From contig NZ_WMEW01000007.1 in NCBI RefSeq assembly GCF_009856355.1, forward strand, positions 1-64,000: a DNA stretch of 64,000 nt, given 5' to 3'. The notes beneath the pieces were generated by a model that was not told where the DNA came from, did not search any database, and was given only the letters and a program-made list of their open reading frames with translations. Below, in pieces: positions 6,532 through 14,515 of this stretch (position 1 is its first letter; the number at the start of each line of letters is the position of its first letter). Both the position numbers and the translations under genes were made by a program. This stretch comes from Halobacillus litoralis. GTDB taxonomy: Bacteria > Bacillota > Bacilli > Bacillales > Halobacillaceae.

Positions 6532-6954
6532 ATGGGATTTAGTTTAGATAGAGCAGGTTTTGGAATGAGGTTGCTTGCTGGGGTATTAGACACGTTGATT
6601 ATTGTGATTCCGATTGGAGTTGTCGTTTCTCTTTATACGGGTACACCATCATTAAATTGGACGCAAGGCGTCACCTGGAACAGCTTGTATCTCCTTTATT
6701 CCATCATCCTTCCAGTAATCTGGGGAGGCTTCAATATAGGGAAGAGGTTGGTGAACATAAGGATTAAAAAAACGAATGGTAAGGAATTAAACCTGGCAGA
6801 TATGTTTTTCAGAGAGTTCATCGGTAAGTTTCTTATCGGTTATGTAACTCTTGGTCTATCTACAGTGGTGAGTGTGTTTATGATTGTTTTCCGCAAAGAT
6901 AAAAGAGCCATTCACGATTTTGCAGCTGGAACTTTTGTTTCAAATGAAGGATGA
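6532..6954 (+). CDS. RDD family membrane protein
   Basis: A 140-residue protein starting at ATG 6532 behind AAGGAGTGG. The RDD signature is present: Arg in GMRLLAGVLDT near residue 13, the Asp in the same helix, and a later KDKRAIHDFAAGT. Three membrane segments (about residues 17-36, 50-66, 96-118) are visible. RDD proteins are small integral membrane proteins; some have been linked to ion transport, but the role here is unknown. The next gene begins directly at the stop codon, so the two are probably co-transcribed. Confidence 0.85.
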   Translation: MGFSLDRAGFGMRLLAGVLDTLIIVIPIGVVVSLYTGTPSLNWTQGVTWNSLYLLYSIILPVIWGGFNIGKRLVNIRIKKTNGKELNLADMFFREFIGKFLIGYVTLGLSTVVSVFMIVFRKDKRAIHDFAAGTFVSNEG

Positions 6955-7269
6955 ATGTTTCCGGAGTGGATCTGTAAATCAAAAGGGGGGCTCATTCTGT
7001 CCGAAGATAAGAAGCAAATGTATTTTTCCTTAACGATGGGGTATATAGGGGTTTTGTTCGTTGTTCTCAGCGGTTTTAGGATGGTTTGGATAGACGACTC
7101 TATGGGAAGCATCCTCGTATTGATGAGCCTGATTTTCATCAGTGGGTTTTGGAGATACGTTGAAGAGAAATTCATTCCTGAAACCAGGGAAAGACGGATC
7201 ATAAAAAGCGTTTTTCTCAGCATGTTATTCATTGTTTTTTTAGGGGGCTGCTACTTGTTGTTCAAATGA
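6955..7269 (+). CDS. Hypothetical membrane protein downstream of the RDD gene
   Basis: A 104-residue frame beginning at the ATG that abuts the RDD stop. The first 13 codons look unlike the rest, and a purine-rich AAAAGGGGGG at 6979-6988 stands before a possible CTG or ATT start near 6994-6997, so the true start is uncertain. Three hydrophobic segments (about residues 24-43, 51-65, 86-102) and an RERR loop are seen. No family recognised. Probably one operon with the RDD gene. Confidence 0.6.
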   Translation: MFPEWICKSKGGLILSEDKKQMYFSLTMGYIGVLFVVLSGFRMVWIDDSMGSILVLMSLIFISGFWRYVEEKFIPETRERRIIKSVFLSMLFIVFLGGCYLLFK

Positions 7270-7419
7270 TCAAAGGGGCGGGGCGATCCTTTATTTACTA
7301 TCAAAATCCAAGGAGAATAAAATCTGCTTCACAACACGGTTCCACCCGGGATATAGGTCCAGGTGGAGAGTGTTGATTATGAAGATTCAACTTCGTGTTT
7401 CAAAAACATCTTTTGGAAC

Positions 7420-7959
7420 TTAGTCGTAGGGATTAATGACTGCCAACATTTGATGATCTTCCCACTGCCCATTGATTTTTACGCTTTTTTTGGCGATTCC
7501 TTCTTTGTGAAAACCGGATTTTTCCAAAACCCTTAATGAACCTATATTCCCGGGCATGACGCCGGCTTCAATGCGGTGCAGATGAAGGGTTTTGAAGCCG
7601 TAATCAACCATTAATTGACCGGCTTCAGTAGTGTAGCCTTTTCCATTATGATCCTCGTCTAAAAAGTATCCCAGGGTTGCCTTTTGAAGAGGGCCTCGAA
7701 CAACATGAAAGAGTCCAATTTTTCCAATCAGCTCGTTTCCTTTTCTTTTGAAAATGCCGAAATTATACTCAAGATCTGATTCGATATTCTTTATCCATTT
7801 TTCAATAGCTTTACGCTGGGTTTTGATCGACTCTTCATCATTCGATTGTCCGGTTGAGGTTTCCTGGAGGAATGAACGGTTTTTATTTAGTAATGCTGTC
7901 AATTGTTCAGCGTCTGCAGGATTGAAACTTCTGATATATACATGTTCCCCTTTGATCAT
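7420..7959 (-). CDS. GNAT acetyltransferase, RimJ/RimL type
   Basis: A 179-residue N-acetyltransferase starting at ATG 7959 behind AAGGAAGAG. A longer frame to 8214 is open but without a matching RBS. The acetyl-CoA site is visible in the HNGKGYTTEA segment, and the characteristic ANxGSLRVLEKSGF-type motif of ribosomal-protein/Ser acetyltransferases appears as MPGNIGSLRVLEKSGF. It acts in the cytoplasm; by family the substrate is a protein N-terminus or small amine, but it cannot be specified. Its leader (7996-8022) holds a hairpin, CCCTGCC pairing with GGCAGGG. Monocistronic. Confidence 0.88.
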   Translation of the reverse strand: MIKGEHVYIRSFNPADAEQLTALLNKNRSFLQETSTGQSNDEESIKTQRKAIEKWIKNIESDLEYNFGIFKRKGNELIGKIGLFHVVRGPLQKATLGYFLDEDHNGKGYTTEAGQLMVDYGFKTLHLHRIEAGVMPGNIGSLRVLEKSGFHKEGIAKKSVKINGQWEDHQMLAVINPYD

Positions 7960-8155
7960 GGACTCTTCCTTTCTGAATTGAAATCGCTTAACGGACCCTG
8001 CCGTTTCTTTGGAAAGGCAGGGTTCTCCGGCTTCTTCATAAATGTAACCATCCGCCTGTGATTTTGCCACTGTCCTAAATATAAAGGATCTACTTACTGT
8101 ATACTCAAGGAAAAATAAAGAGAGCACAATGATCAAACCATTGGAGGGTGTTTCT

Positions 8156-8341
8156 ATGGAACAATTATTGGCAGTGTGTATCTTAGGCCTGGCCTTTAGC
8201 AGCGCAGCTCTCATGCTCGCAGTCCCTTTGTTGTTCCATTCCCCGACAGGAGGCTTTGAATGGATGTTTGCTGCCGGGGCAGCAGGAGCTGTCGGAGTTT
8301 TCGCTGTTTCAATCTCGGTGCTGCGAAAGCGATCATTCTAA
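8156..8341 (+). CDS. Small hydrophobic protein of unknown function (61 aa)
   Basis: ATG 8156 is chosen because GGAGGG lies 8-9 nt upstream; an ATG at 8129 has no site. Two alanine/leucine-rich membrane segments (about residues 3-24 and 33-52) and a short basic end (RKRSF) are seen. Divergent from the GNAT gene. Not recognised. Confidence 0.5.
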   Translation: MEQLLAVCILGLAFSSAALMLAVPLLFHSPTGGFEWMFAAGAAGAVGVFAVSISVLRKRSF

Positions 8342-8466
8342 CTTATTGGCGGGCTTACATGATCGATGGAAAGAAAGTGATTTGGAAGCTTCCCTTTGAT
8401 GAACGGGAGACTATAATCAATGTAGTGAAGATGAAATTACGTATATTCTATACATTTTAGGAAGTG

Positions 8467-8799
8467 ATGACAATTATTCATGCCATTTTTCTGTTTATAC
8501 TTGCCGGGATAGCCGAAATAGGCGGGGGTTATTTGATTTGGTTATGGCTGAGAGAGGGAAAACCTCTGTACTGGGGCCTGGGTGGAGGAGCAGCTTTAGC
8601 TCTCTATGGTGTGATTGCTGCCTTTCAATCCTTCCCCTCCTTCGGGAGAGTTTATGCAGCCTATGGTGGAGTGTTTATCGTTCTATCTATTTTATGGGGA
8701 TGGGGGATCGATAAGAAAACGCCGGATTTATATGATTGGCTTGGTGCAGGTATATGCTTGATTGGGGTTTCTGTTATGCTGCTTGCCCCGCGTCCATAA
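8467..8799 (+). CDS. YnfA family (UPF0060) small membrane protein
   Basis: A 110-residue, four-helix membrane protein. [18 protein letters not shown]-like helix 1 with its invariant Glu, the [13 protein letters not shown] segment and [18 protein letters not shown] are hallmarks of UPF0060/YnfA, a relative of small multidrug resistance exporters. Members have been implicated in export of cationic compounds; the substrate here is unknown. GTG at 8464 and ATG at 8467 are adjacent possible starts, and the AGGAAG just before them is too close for either, so the start is less certain than the identity. Confidence 0.88.
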   Translation: MTIIHAIFLFILAGIAEIGGGYLIWLWLREGKPLYWGLGGGAALALYGVIAAFQSFPSFGRVYAAYGGVFIVLSILWGWGIDKKTPDLYDWLGAGICLIGVSVMLLAPRP

Positions 8800-8840
8800 C
8801 CTATATTTATTCGGGACAGACGCCTTTGTCCATTGATATG

Positions 8841-8884
8841 AAAAAAGAGGACCGTTAAAGAGACAGTGACAGTCCTCTTCTTAA
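8841..8884 (-). terminator. Terminator of the Crp/Fnr gene
   Basis: AAGAGGAC (8845-8852) pairs with GTCCTCTT (8872-8879). The T-run is on the minus strand (AAAAAA at 8841), so it mainly serves the regulator gene; it may also slow readthrough from ynfA. Confidence 0.65.
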
Positions 8885-8949
8885 GCCTATCCGTATACGG
8901 TCAAGAGTCCCGCATCTGTTCTCCGGGACAGTTTGAAAATGCCTTCCTC

Positions 8950-9633
8950 TCAGGAGCTTCCATTCAGCAGCTCCTCTGTTTTATCCGCATCAATCGAGAG
9001 GTAGCGGACTTTTCTTACATAGCCGTCTTTTTTTAACTGACTCATAATCGCACTTGTCGTCTCTCTGGTGGCTCCGATCATATTGGCGAGATCCTGGTGG
9101 GTCAGCTTCATTTCGATGGTCTGCCAGTTTTTCTTCCGGCGCCCGGTTTTCTGACTGAGCATAAGCAGCAGGTATAAAAGACGCTGCTTTACATCACTGA
9201 GGGCGATTTTTTCACTCAGGCTGTAAAAATCCTTCAGCCGTGAGGAAAGGATATCAATTAATTTCAAAGCCACGTGTGGATTTTCTTTCATAAAGCTTTC
9301 ATAGTCCTCATGGCTGAGCGTGCAGATATACGTATCCGTCATAGCCTCAGCATAGGTCTGGTCATCAGTCAGGCTGATGGTGGATGTTTCGCCGAAAATA
9401 TTGCCGTCGACTAATATATCCACCGTAAACTGACGGCCGTCTTCATTCATGCGGTATAAGCGCACCTGCCCCTTCTTCAACAGGAAAAGCGCATCCATGG
9501 GGGTGTCGGGGGACACAATCACGGTTCCTTTTTTGACAGGACTCATTTCACTCATTTGATCAATACTCATTAATTCATCTTGGGACAGTTCTTCAAACAA
9601 ACTGATTTGGGAAAGCAGCGATAGCTTGTCCAT
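8950..9633 (-). CDS. Crp/Fnr family transcriptional regulator
   Basis: A 227-residue DNA-binding regulator. Residues 10-125 form a cyclic-nucleotide-binding-type beta barrel (LKKGQVRLYRMNEDGRQFT, GNIFGETS). A long dimerisation helix follows, then a winged helix with the recognition region LTHQDLANMIGATRETTSAI. No N-terminal cysteine cluster is present, so it should not be an iron-sulfur oxygen sensor like Fnr, and its ligand is unknown. ATG 9633 lies 7 nt after GAGGTG. It is divergent from a TetR gene, and two palindromes stand in the shared region, which suggests autoregulation. Confidence 0.88.
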   Translation of the reverse strand: MDKLSLLSQISLFEELSQDELMSIDQMSEMSPVKKGTVIVSPDTPMDALFLLKKGQVRLYRMNEDGRQFTVDILVDGNIFGETSTISLTDDQTYAEAMTDTYICTLSHEDYESFMKENPHVALKLIDILSSRLKDFYSLSEKIALSDVKQRLLYLLLMLSQKTGRRKKNWQTIEMKLTHQDLANMIGATRETTSAIMSQLKKDGYVRKVRYLSIDADKTEELLNGSS

Positions 9634-9651
9634 CCATGTTCACCTCATATC

Positions 9652-9707
9652 TTCCCTTGGACACAGGGAATTGAACTCGTTCACCTTTCCCGGGACTCTC
9701 CGGGAAA
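9652..9707. promoter_or_regulatory. Two palindromes upstream of the Crp/Fnr gene
   Basis: TTCCCT-N7-AGGGAA at 9652-9670 and TTTCCCGG-N6-CCGGGAAA at 9686-9707 share the half-site TTCCC. They lie between the divergent regulators and are plausible operators for the Crp/Fnr protein. This is inferred from symmetry and position; they are not the classical TGTGA-N6-TCACA site. Confidence 0.45.
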
Positions 9708-9764
9708 CCTTTCTCTATCATAGCAAGGATAGAGAAAAAGGGACAATACAGAAAGGGCAGAGCT

Positions 9765-9819
9765 TTGTTTGTTTTCCTGCGGTCATGTTATGATGATACA
9801 ACTGAACCAACTGGTTGGT
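9765..9819 (+). promoter_or_regulatory. Promoter and TetR-type operator
   Basis: A -35-like TTGTTT (9765-9770) and -10 TATGAT (9789-9794) with an 18-bp spacer. ACCAAC-TG-GTTGGT (9806-9819) follows at about the transcription start. A palindrome at this place suits self-repression by the TetR protein. Confidence 0.55.
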
Positions 9820-9842
9820 ATAACTGCAGGAAGGGGATGCAG

Positions 9843-10403
9843 ATGAGTAATAAAAAGCAGCAGATCATTCTGGCTGCCGCAGCATTGATTCACGGGAAGG
9901 GCTACGAAGCGACCAAGCTTAGTGACATCATGGGAGCGGCCGATATTGGGAAAGGTCAGTTCTATCATTATTTTACTTCGAAAAGGGAGCTGGGTCTTTC
10001 TATTGTCGATTATTATGCACAAATGTGGCAGGACGAATTGATTGAAGGAATATTAAAGTCCCGCCGGTCTCCAGAAGAGAAAATGGAAGCGATGCTTCAA
10101 TGGGCGGTTCAGTTTCATGAAACGCCGGCCAAGCTTCACGGCTGTCCGTTTGGGAATCTTGCTCTTGAAATGAGTGAGCATGATGAAGAGTTCCGGTTGA
10201 AAATCAACCGCATTTTCTCCGATTGGATTAAAGAGCTGACGTATGTCATTGAAAGGCTGAAAGGAGAAAAGCATGCGAAACGGAAAGCCCGTATGGTCGT
10301 GGCACAGATTGAGGGAGCAATCCTCCTCATGAAAAACCATCAGGATTCTGAAGTTCTTCTTGATATTATTGAAGGCATACGAATGGAATATCTCAGCAGC
10401 TGA
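9843..10403 (+). CDS. TetR/AcrR family transcriptional regulator
   Basis: A 186-residue repressor. ATG 9843 has GGAAGGGG 6 nt upstream; the open frame extends to 9765 but that part covers the promoter and operator. The N-terminal TetR helix-turn-helix is clear (KLSDIMGAADIGKGQFYHYFTSK). The ligand domain contains HGCPFGNLALEMS, typical of the LmrA/YxaF-like branch that controls efflux or oxidoreductase genes. No obvious target gene adjoins: the next gene is a Fur-controlled ATPase after a terminator, so it may act only on itself and distant genes. Confidence 0.85.
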   Translation: MSNKKQQIILAAAALIHGKGYEATKLSDIMGAADIGKGQFYHYFTSKRELGLSIVDYYAQMWQDELIEGILKSRRSPEEKMEAMLQWAVQFHETPAKLHGCPFGNLALEMSEHDEEFRLKINRIFSDWIKELTYVIERLKGEKHAKRKARMVVAQIEGAILLMKNHQDSEVLLDIIEGIRMEYLSS

Positions 10404-10427
10404 AAGAGACCCAGGGTCTCTTTTTTT
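10403..10427 (+). terminator. Terminator of the TetR gene
   Basis: AAAGAGACCC pairs with GGGTCTCTTT over a one-base centre, followed by seven T. It begins at the stop codon. Confidence 0.8.
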
Positions 10428-10506
10428 ATGGCTGGATATCTGTGTACAGGTCAGATCCGATGTTCTTGGATGGTTTCCAAAGGCATACACTTTCCTGTAC
10501 ACCAGG

Positions 10507-10556
10507 TGACAATGATTCTCAAATTCATTGACACACTTTGCGTAAGCCCATACACT
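10507..10556 (+). promoter_or_regulatory. Fur box and sigma-A promoter of the siderophore ATPase gene
   Basis: GACAATGATTCTCAAATTC (10508-10526) matches the 19-bp Fur consensus at 15 positions. It directly adjoins TTGACA (10528-10533), 17 bp, TACACT (10551-10556). Iron-loaded Fur at this place would block the polymerase. The leader to the start codon is about 140 nt. The rest of the gap 10557-10699 shows nothing else clear. Confidence 0.75.
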
Positions 10557-10699
10557 AGATAGTAGGAAAATGATAGATTTATAAATGGCGTTTTTTATAG
10601 ATGACATTAAACAGATAGAGGCCTTGAAGGACGTTTATCAAGGTCATTCATAGAGTAGACAGCCTAGATTTAGTGAGAACAAAAAGGAGAGGTCAGGTC

Positions 10700-11530
10700 A
10701 TGGATACCTTATTGGCAAACAATCTCACACTTGGATATGGAGACTCGGTCATTATTGACTCTCTTGATGTGAAAATACCGAAAGGGAAAGTAACGGTCCT
10801 GATTGGCGGGAACGGATGCGGGAAATCAACCCTTCTCCGCTCCATGGCACGTCTTTTAAAGCCGAAGTCCGGTCAGGTGGTTCTTGATCAGAAGGATATT
10901 TCCAAAATGCGGACCAAGGATGTTGCCAAAAAAATGGCGATTCTTCCCCAGAGTCCGACGACTCCCGAAGGATTAACTGTGTACCAGCTCGTGAAGCAGG
11001 GGCGTTATCCTTATCAGGGGTTTGCTAAACGCTGGTCTGATGAAGATGAAGAAGCCGTTACACGAGCCTTGAATGACACGAACCTTATGGAATTGAAGGA
11101 CCGCTCAGTGGATTCCTTATCCGGAGGGCAGCGGCAGCGGGCGTGGATAGCCATGACCCTTGCCCAGGATACAGATACTTTGCTGCTGGATGAACCGACC
11201 ACTTACCTGGATATGACCCATCAGATTGAAATCCTTGATCTTCTCTTTGATTTGAATCAGGATAATGGCCGGACGATTGTCATGGTCCTGCACGATATCA
11301 ACCTGGCGTGCCGGTATGCCGACCATATTATTGCAGTCAAGGATAAGACGGTGTACACGCAGGGGCGTCCGGAGGATGTTGTGACCTGTGACATGATGCA
11401 TCACGTGTTTGAAATGGTCTGTGACGTAAGAGAAGATCCTCTCTTCGGCACACCGATGTGTATTCCGCATGGAAAAGGGCGCTGTCTCATTAAACAGGCC
11501 CAGGCCGATGCTCAGAAACAAACCGTATAG
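10700..11530 (+). CDS. yusV: Iron-siderophore ABC transporter ATPase (FecE/YusV-like)
   Basis: A 276-residue ATPase that powers import of ferric siderophores. ATG 10700 follows AAAGGAGAGGT; an upstream start at 10673 has no site. Walker A GGNGCGKST, the Q-loop LPQSPTTPEG, signature LSGGQRQRAWIA, Walker B LLLDEP and the switch HD are all present, in the arrangement of the FepC/FhuC group. It stands alone without permease or binding protein genes, like B. subtilis YusV, which serves several uptake systems encoded elsewhere. The Fur box upstream supports an iron role. Symbol by analogy. Confidence 0.85.
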   Translation: MDTLLANNLTLGYGDSVIIDSLDVKIPKGKVTVLIGGNGCGKSTLLRSMARLLKPKSGQVVLDQKDISKMRTKDVAKKMAILPQSPTTPEGLTVYQLVKQGRYPYQGFAKRWSDEDEEAVTRALNDTNLMELKDRSVDSLSGGQRQRAWIAMTLAQDTDTLLLDEPTTYLDMTHQIEILDLLFDLNQDNGRTIVMVLHDINLACRYADHIIAVKDKTVYTQGRPEDVVTCDMMHHVFEMVCDVREDPLFGTPMCIPHGKGRCLIKQAQADAQKQTV

Positions 11531-11535
11531 AAGGC

Positions 11536-11566
11536 AAAGCAGCCGGAATATCCGGCTGCTTTTTTT
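11536..11566 (+). terminator. Terminator after the siderophore ATPase
   Basis: AAAGCAGCCGGA pairs with TCCGGCTGCTTT, followed by seven T. Confidence 0.85.
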
Positions 11567-11684
11567 GTTGAAAAAAAGAGGAGGAACAAGGGGAATCGTC
11601 TATCGGACTAGAAGAGTACATAGCAGGAGAGAAATTTGTAGAGTCATGAAGGATATGGATGCATAAGAAACAAGGAGGAATTAG

Positions 11685-13757
11685 GTGAAGCAGATAGAAG
11701 ATAAGCACGGTACAGATACAGTGGAGGAGATCAGCAGTCATATTTCCGAAAATGATCTGCTTCCCATGTTGATGAACGGCGTTTCTGATTTTATATTTTT
11801 TATGGAGGTGGCCGGCCGGCGCCGGTTTACATACAGGTACATGAACGAGTCAGCCATCAACGATTTATTGGGCAAAGAAGCCGATTGGAAAGGGAAATAC
11901 ATAGAAGATCTACTGGACGACGCTGCTTCGTCCTCCCTTATTGACGCCTATGAAGAAGTCGTTGTGACAAAGAGGCCGGTCACGTATGAAGATGAGATGA
12001 TGGTTAACGGACAGGTTTATCGGGGGCATTCTGTACTGACGCCGACAATGGATGAAGCAGGCCGTGTTACACATATCCTGGCGGTGACGAGAAACCTGAC
12101 GGAAATGTTGGAAAAGGAAAAGGCGCTTGAGAGCATGAATGCGGTGTACAAGTCGTTAATGGCGAATACGACCGATGCGGTAATCATCCTGGGTACAGAC
12201 GGGAAAGTGTTCGATGTGAACGAGGCGTTTACGGATCTTTACGGCTTTTCTAAGGATGATATGCCCGGATGTACGTATCCTTTTGTTCCCGAAGAATTCA
12301 CTGATGAAGCCCGTGGTCTCGTTCAACGAGCTTTGGAGGGGGCCGGAGCTTCGGGATATGTAACGAAACGAAAGTCACGCGATGGACAGCTCCTGGATGT
12401 ATCCATCAGTGTGTCCCGTATTCAGAATGAGGAAGGCGAAACCATCGGAGTCAGTTCGATCATCCGGAATGTGACCGAACAGAAGAGGGAGGAACGGAAG
12501 CGGGAAAGCAGCCGCTCACGCTACCGCTCCTTGTTCAAACACAACCCACAGGCCATTTTAACACTGACATTCCGCGGTACCATCACCAATGCGAATCCAG
12601 CCAGCCTGGAAATGCTTGATAAAGAAGGGAATGAACTGCTGCACACGTCGATCATGCAATTGGTTTCCAAAGAGCAGGAACGTGCTGTGCGAAAGGAGAT
12701 TGCCGGCTCCTTTTTTGACCACGGAGGCCGGTTTCGGACAATGGTGGATGTCGGAGGCAACGAGAAAATTCTCTACGTCTCATTAGTGCCGATTATTATT
12801 CAGGGTAGGAAAGAAGGCATCTATGCCATATTGGATGACATTACAGAAAAAGAACGAGCTTATGAGGGGATGCGGCAGAGTCAGGAAAGCTTCCGCTTGA
12901 TTGCCAATTACTCCAATGATCTGATTTCTGTATTTACTCCAAATGGAAACCTGGTTTATGCCTCACCCTCCCAGCGTGAATTTTTCGGTGAGGACCCATT
13001 AAACTGGTCCGTGGAGAAGGTGATGGAGAAAGTTGAGTCCGTGGATCTGCGGAGACTGCAGGACCGATTTATGAAAAGCCATCAAAGCAGGGAAGGCTTC
13101 ACTATAACAATCAAGCTGACAAGCTTTAACGGGGAGCCGGTGTGGTTTGAATGCCGCGCCACACCTGTGATCGATGATGATCATGCAGTCAGTCATATGG
13201 TCATGGTGGCCCGGGATATTTCTGAACAGAAGAGTTACGAAGAGAAACTGGAAAGGTTCGCCTACTATGATTACTTAACCGGCCTCCCCAACCGTCTGTT
13301 ATTTGAGGAAAACGTATGGAAAGCTGTCGAAAAAGGGCATCGGACAGGGCAGGCGTTTGCGATTTTATATTTGGACGGCGACGGATTCAAAGCCATCAAC
13401 GATCAATATGGCCACGATATGGGCGATGAATTCCTGAGAGAGGTCGGAAAACGGCTCCGTTCCTGTATTCGTGGAGGCGATTCGGTGGCAAGAATCGGCG
13501 GTGACGAATTTTCCATCCTGATTGAAGAATTGAAGGACCGGCGTTTGATCCGGGATGTTTCGACAAGAATGCTGAGAGAACTGCGTGAACCGTACTACGT
13601 GAAAGGGGTGGAGATTCGAACGTCCTTTTCCATCGGAGTTGCCTGCTTCCCGGAAGACGGGGAAACGCACGACGCCTTGTTCCGAGCTGCTGATACAGCT
13701 TTATACGAAGGGAAGAGAAACGGGAAAAATCAGGTTCTGCTCTATGAAGACCAATAG
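11685..13757 (+). CDS. Diguanylate cyclase with four PAS domains
   Basis: A 690-residue cytoplasmic sensor enzyme making cyclic di-GMP from GTP. It starts at GTG 11685 behind AAGGAGGAA. Four PAS-like modules follow each other (about residues 25-145, 150-270, 278-395, 400-520), each ending in a PAC-type segment such as NVTEQKREE or DISEQKSYEEK. The C-terminal GGDEF domain (about 525-690) has an intact GGDEF at 605-609 and RGGD at 596-599, the RxxD inhibitory site 5 residues before it, so product feedback is expected. No membrane segment, no EAL domain. PAS ligands are unknown. Single gene between terminators. Confidence 0.92.
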   Translation: MKQIEDKHGTDTVEEISSHISENDLLPMLMNGVSDFIFFMEVAGRRRFTYRYMNESAINDLLGKEADWKGKYIEDLLDDAASSSLIDAYEEVVVTKRPVTYEDEMMVNGQVYRGHSVLTPTMDEAGRVTHILAVTRNLTEMLEKEKALESMNAVYKSLMANTTDAVIILGTDGKVFDVNEAFTDLYGFSKDDMPGCTYPFVPEEFTDEARGLVQRALEGAGASGYVTKRKSRDGQLLDVSISVSRIQNEEGETIGVSSIIRNVTEQKREERKRESSRSRYRSLFKHNPQAILTLTFRGTITNANPASLEMLDKEGNELLHTSIMQLVSKEQERAVRKEIAGSFFDHGGRFRTMVDVGGNEKILYVSLVPIIIQGRKEGIYAILDDITEKERAYEGMRQSQESFRLIANYSNDLISVFTPNGNLVYASPSQREFFGEDPLNWSVEKVMEKVESVDLRRLQDRFMKSHQSREGFTITIKLTSFNGEPVWFECRATPVIDDDHAVSHMVMVARDISEQKSYEEKLERFAYYDYLTGLPNRLLFEENVWKAVEKGHRTGQAFAILYLDGDGFKAINDQYGHDMGDEFLREVGKRLRSCIRGGDSVARIGGDEFSILIEELKDRRLIRDVSTRMLRELREPYYVKGVEIRTSFSIGVACFPEDGETHDALFRAADTALYEGKRNGKNQVLLYEDQ

Positions 13758-13759
13758 GA

Positions 13760-13789
13760 AAAGGAGTCCGCAGTGGACTCCTTTATTGT
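13760..13789. terminator. Shared convergent terminator
   Basis: AAAGGAGTCC pairs with GGACTCCTTT between the GGDEF gene and the minus-strand dehalogenase gene; it overlaps the stop codon of the latter. Confidence 0.7.
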
Positions 13790-14430
13790 GGAATATTTAT
13801 CAGGTTATCAATGATGTATGTGGGTTCAATGCCGAGTTCCGGCCACTTTTGTTCCTTGCGGTTCACCCAGGCCGTATGGAATCCGTAAGATGCTGCTCCA
13901 GTGATGTCCCAAGGATTGCTGGAGAAGAATAGAATGTCTTCTTTATTCAATCCGAGCTTTTCCTGAGCATAGGCATAAGCTTCCGGATGCGGTTTGTACA
14001 CCTGAACATCATCGGCACTCAGCAGCTGGAAAGTATCGGACAGCTGGTTATTTTCAAGGAGCGGTTCAAGCATGGATGTCGTTCCGTTTGAAAAGATGGT
14101 GAACGTTTTATCCGGATGCTTTTCGCTCATAGAAGCAACTTCTTCATAAGGGGAAAGGTGCTGGTATTCCTCCATCAGCTCACTCACGACCTCTTCTTTC
14201 ACTTCCACACCACTTGTGGACAGGGCATCAAGAAGCGCCCATCTTGTAATATCCGTAAAAGGACGGTAATCTTGAATCAGCTGACGGACAAGGAAATAAT
14301 GAATCTGGTTACTGCGCCATTTCTGACTGATGGCTTCCCCTTTTTCAGGATAGAATTGATGAATTTTTTCCATGACGCTGTGCACATCGAAGACGGTGCC
14401 GTACGCGTCAAAAACGTAAGCTTTATACAT
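13783..14430 (-). CDS. HAD hydrolase, type II 2-haloacid dehalogenase family
   Basis: A 215-residue HAD-superfamily enzyme. ATG 14430 has AAAGGAG 8 nt upstream. Motif I FDAYGTVFDVHS carries the nucleophile Asp in the form typical of (S)-2-haloacid dehalogenases. Motif II is FSNGTTS, the motif III Lys lies in VYKPHPEAY, and motif IV is SSNPWDITGA. The SSN..D form again favours the L-2-haloacid dehalogenase subfamily over phosphatases. Expected reaction: hydrolysis of 2-haloacids to 2-hydroxy acids. The physiological substrate is uncertain, since many members have no known halogenated substrate. Monocistronic. Confidence 0.88.
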   Translation of the reverse strand: MYKAYVFDAYGTVFDVHSVMEKIHQFYPEKGEAISQKWRSNQIHYFLVRQLIQDYRPFTDITRWALLDALSTSGVEVKEEVVSELMEEYQHLSPYEEVASMSEKHPDKTFTIFSNGTTSMLEPLLENNQLSDTFQLLSADDVQVYKPHPEAYAYAQEKLGLNKEDILFFSSNPWDITGAASYGFHTAWVNRKEQKWPELGIEPTYIIDNLINIPQ

Positions 14431-14515
14431 AACTTCGACTCCTTTCCATGTTGTATGTTTCCCCCGCTGCTGAAAGGATAAACAACGTTCGAGGGAAGAT
14501 AAGGGAGATGAACGC

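Noticed and set aside
7322-7366. On the minus strand GGGTGGAACCGTG resembles the T-box antiterminator core.
   Set aside because: It would lie downstream of the GNAT stop, the stem I region would have to overlap that gene, and no minus-strand gene follows. Probably chance or a very old remnant.
8260-8460. Frame on the plus strand between the 61-aa gene and ynfA.
   Set aside because: Its first half overlaps the better supported small gene in another frame; the remaining 33 codons have no proper start signal and no recognisable features.
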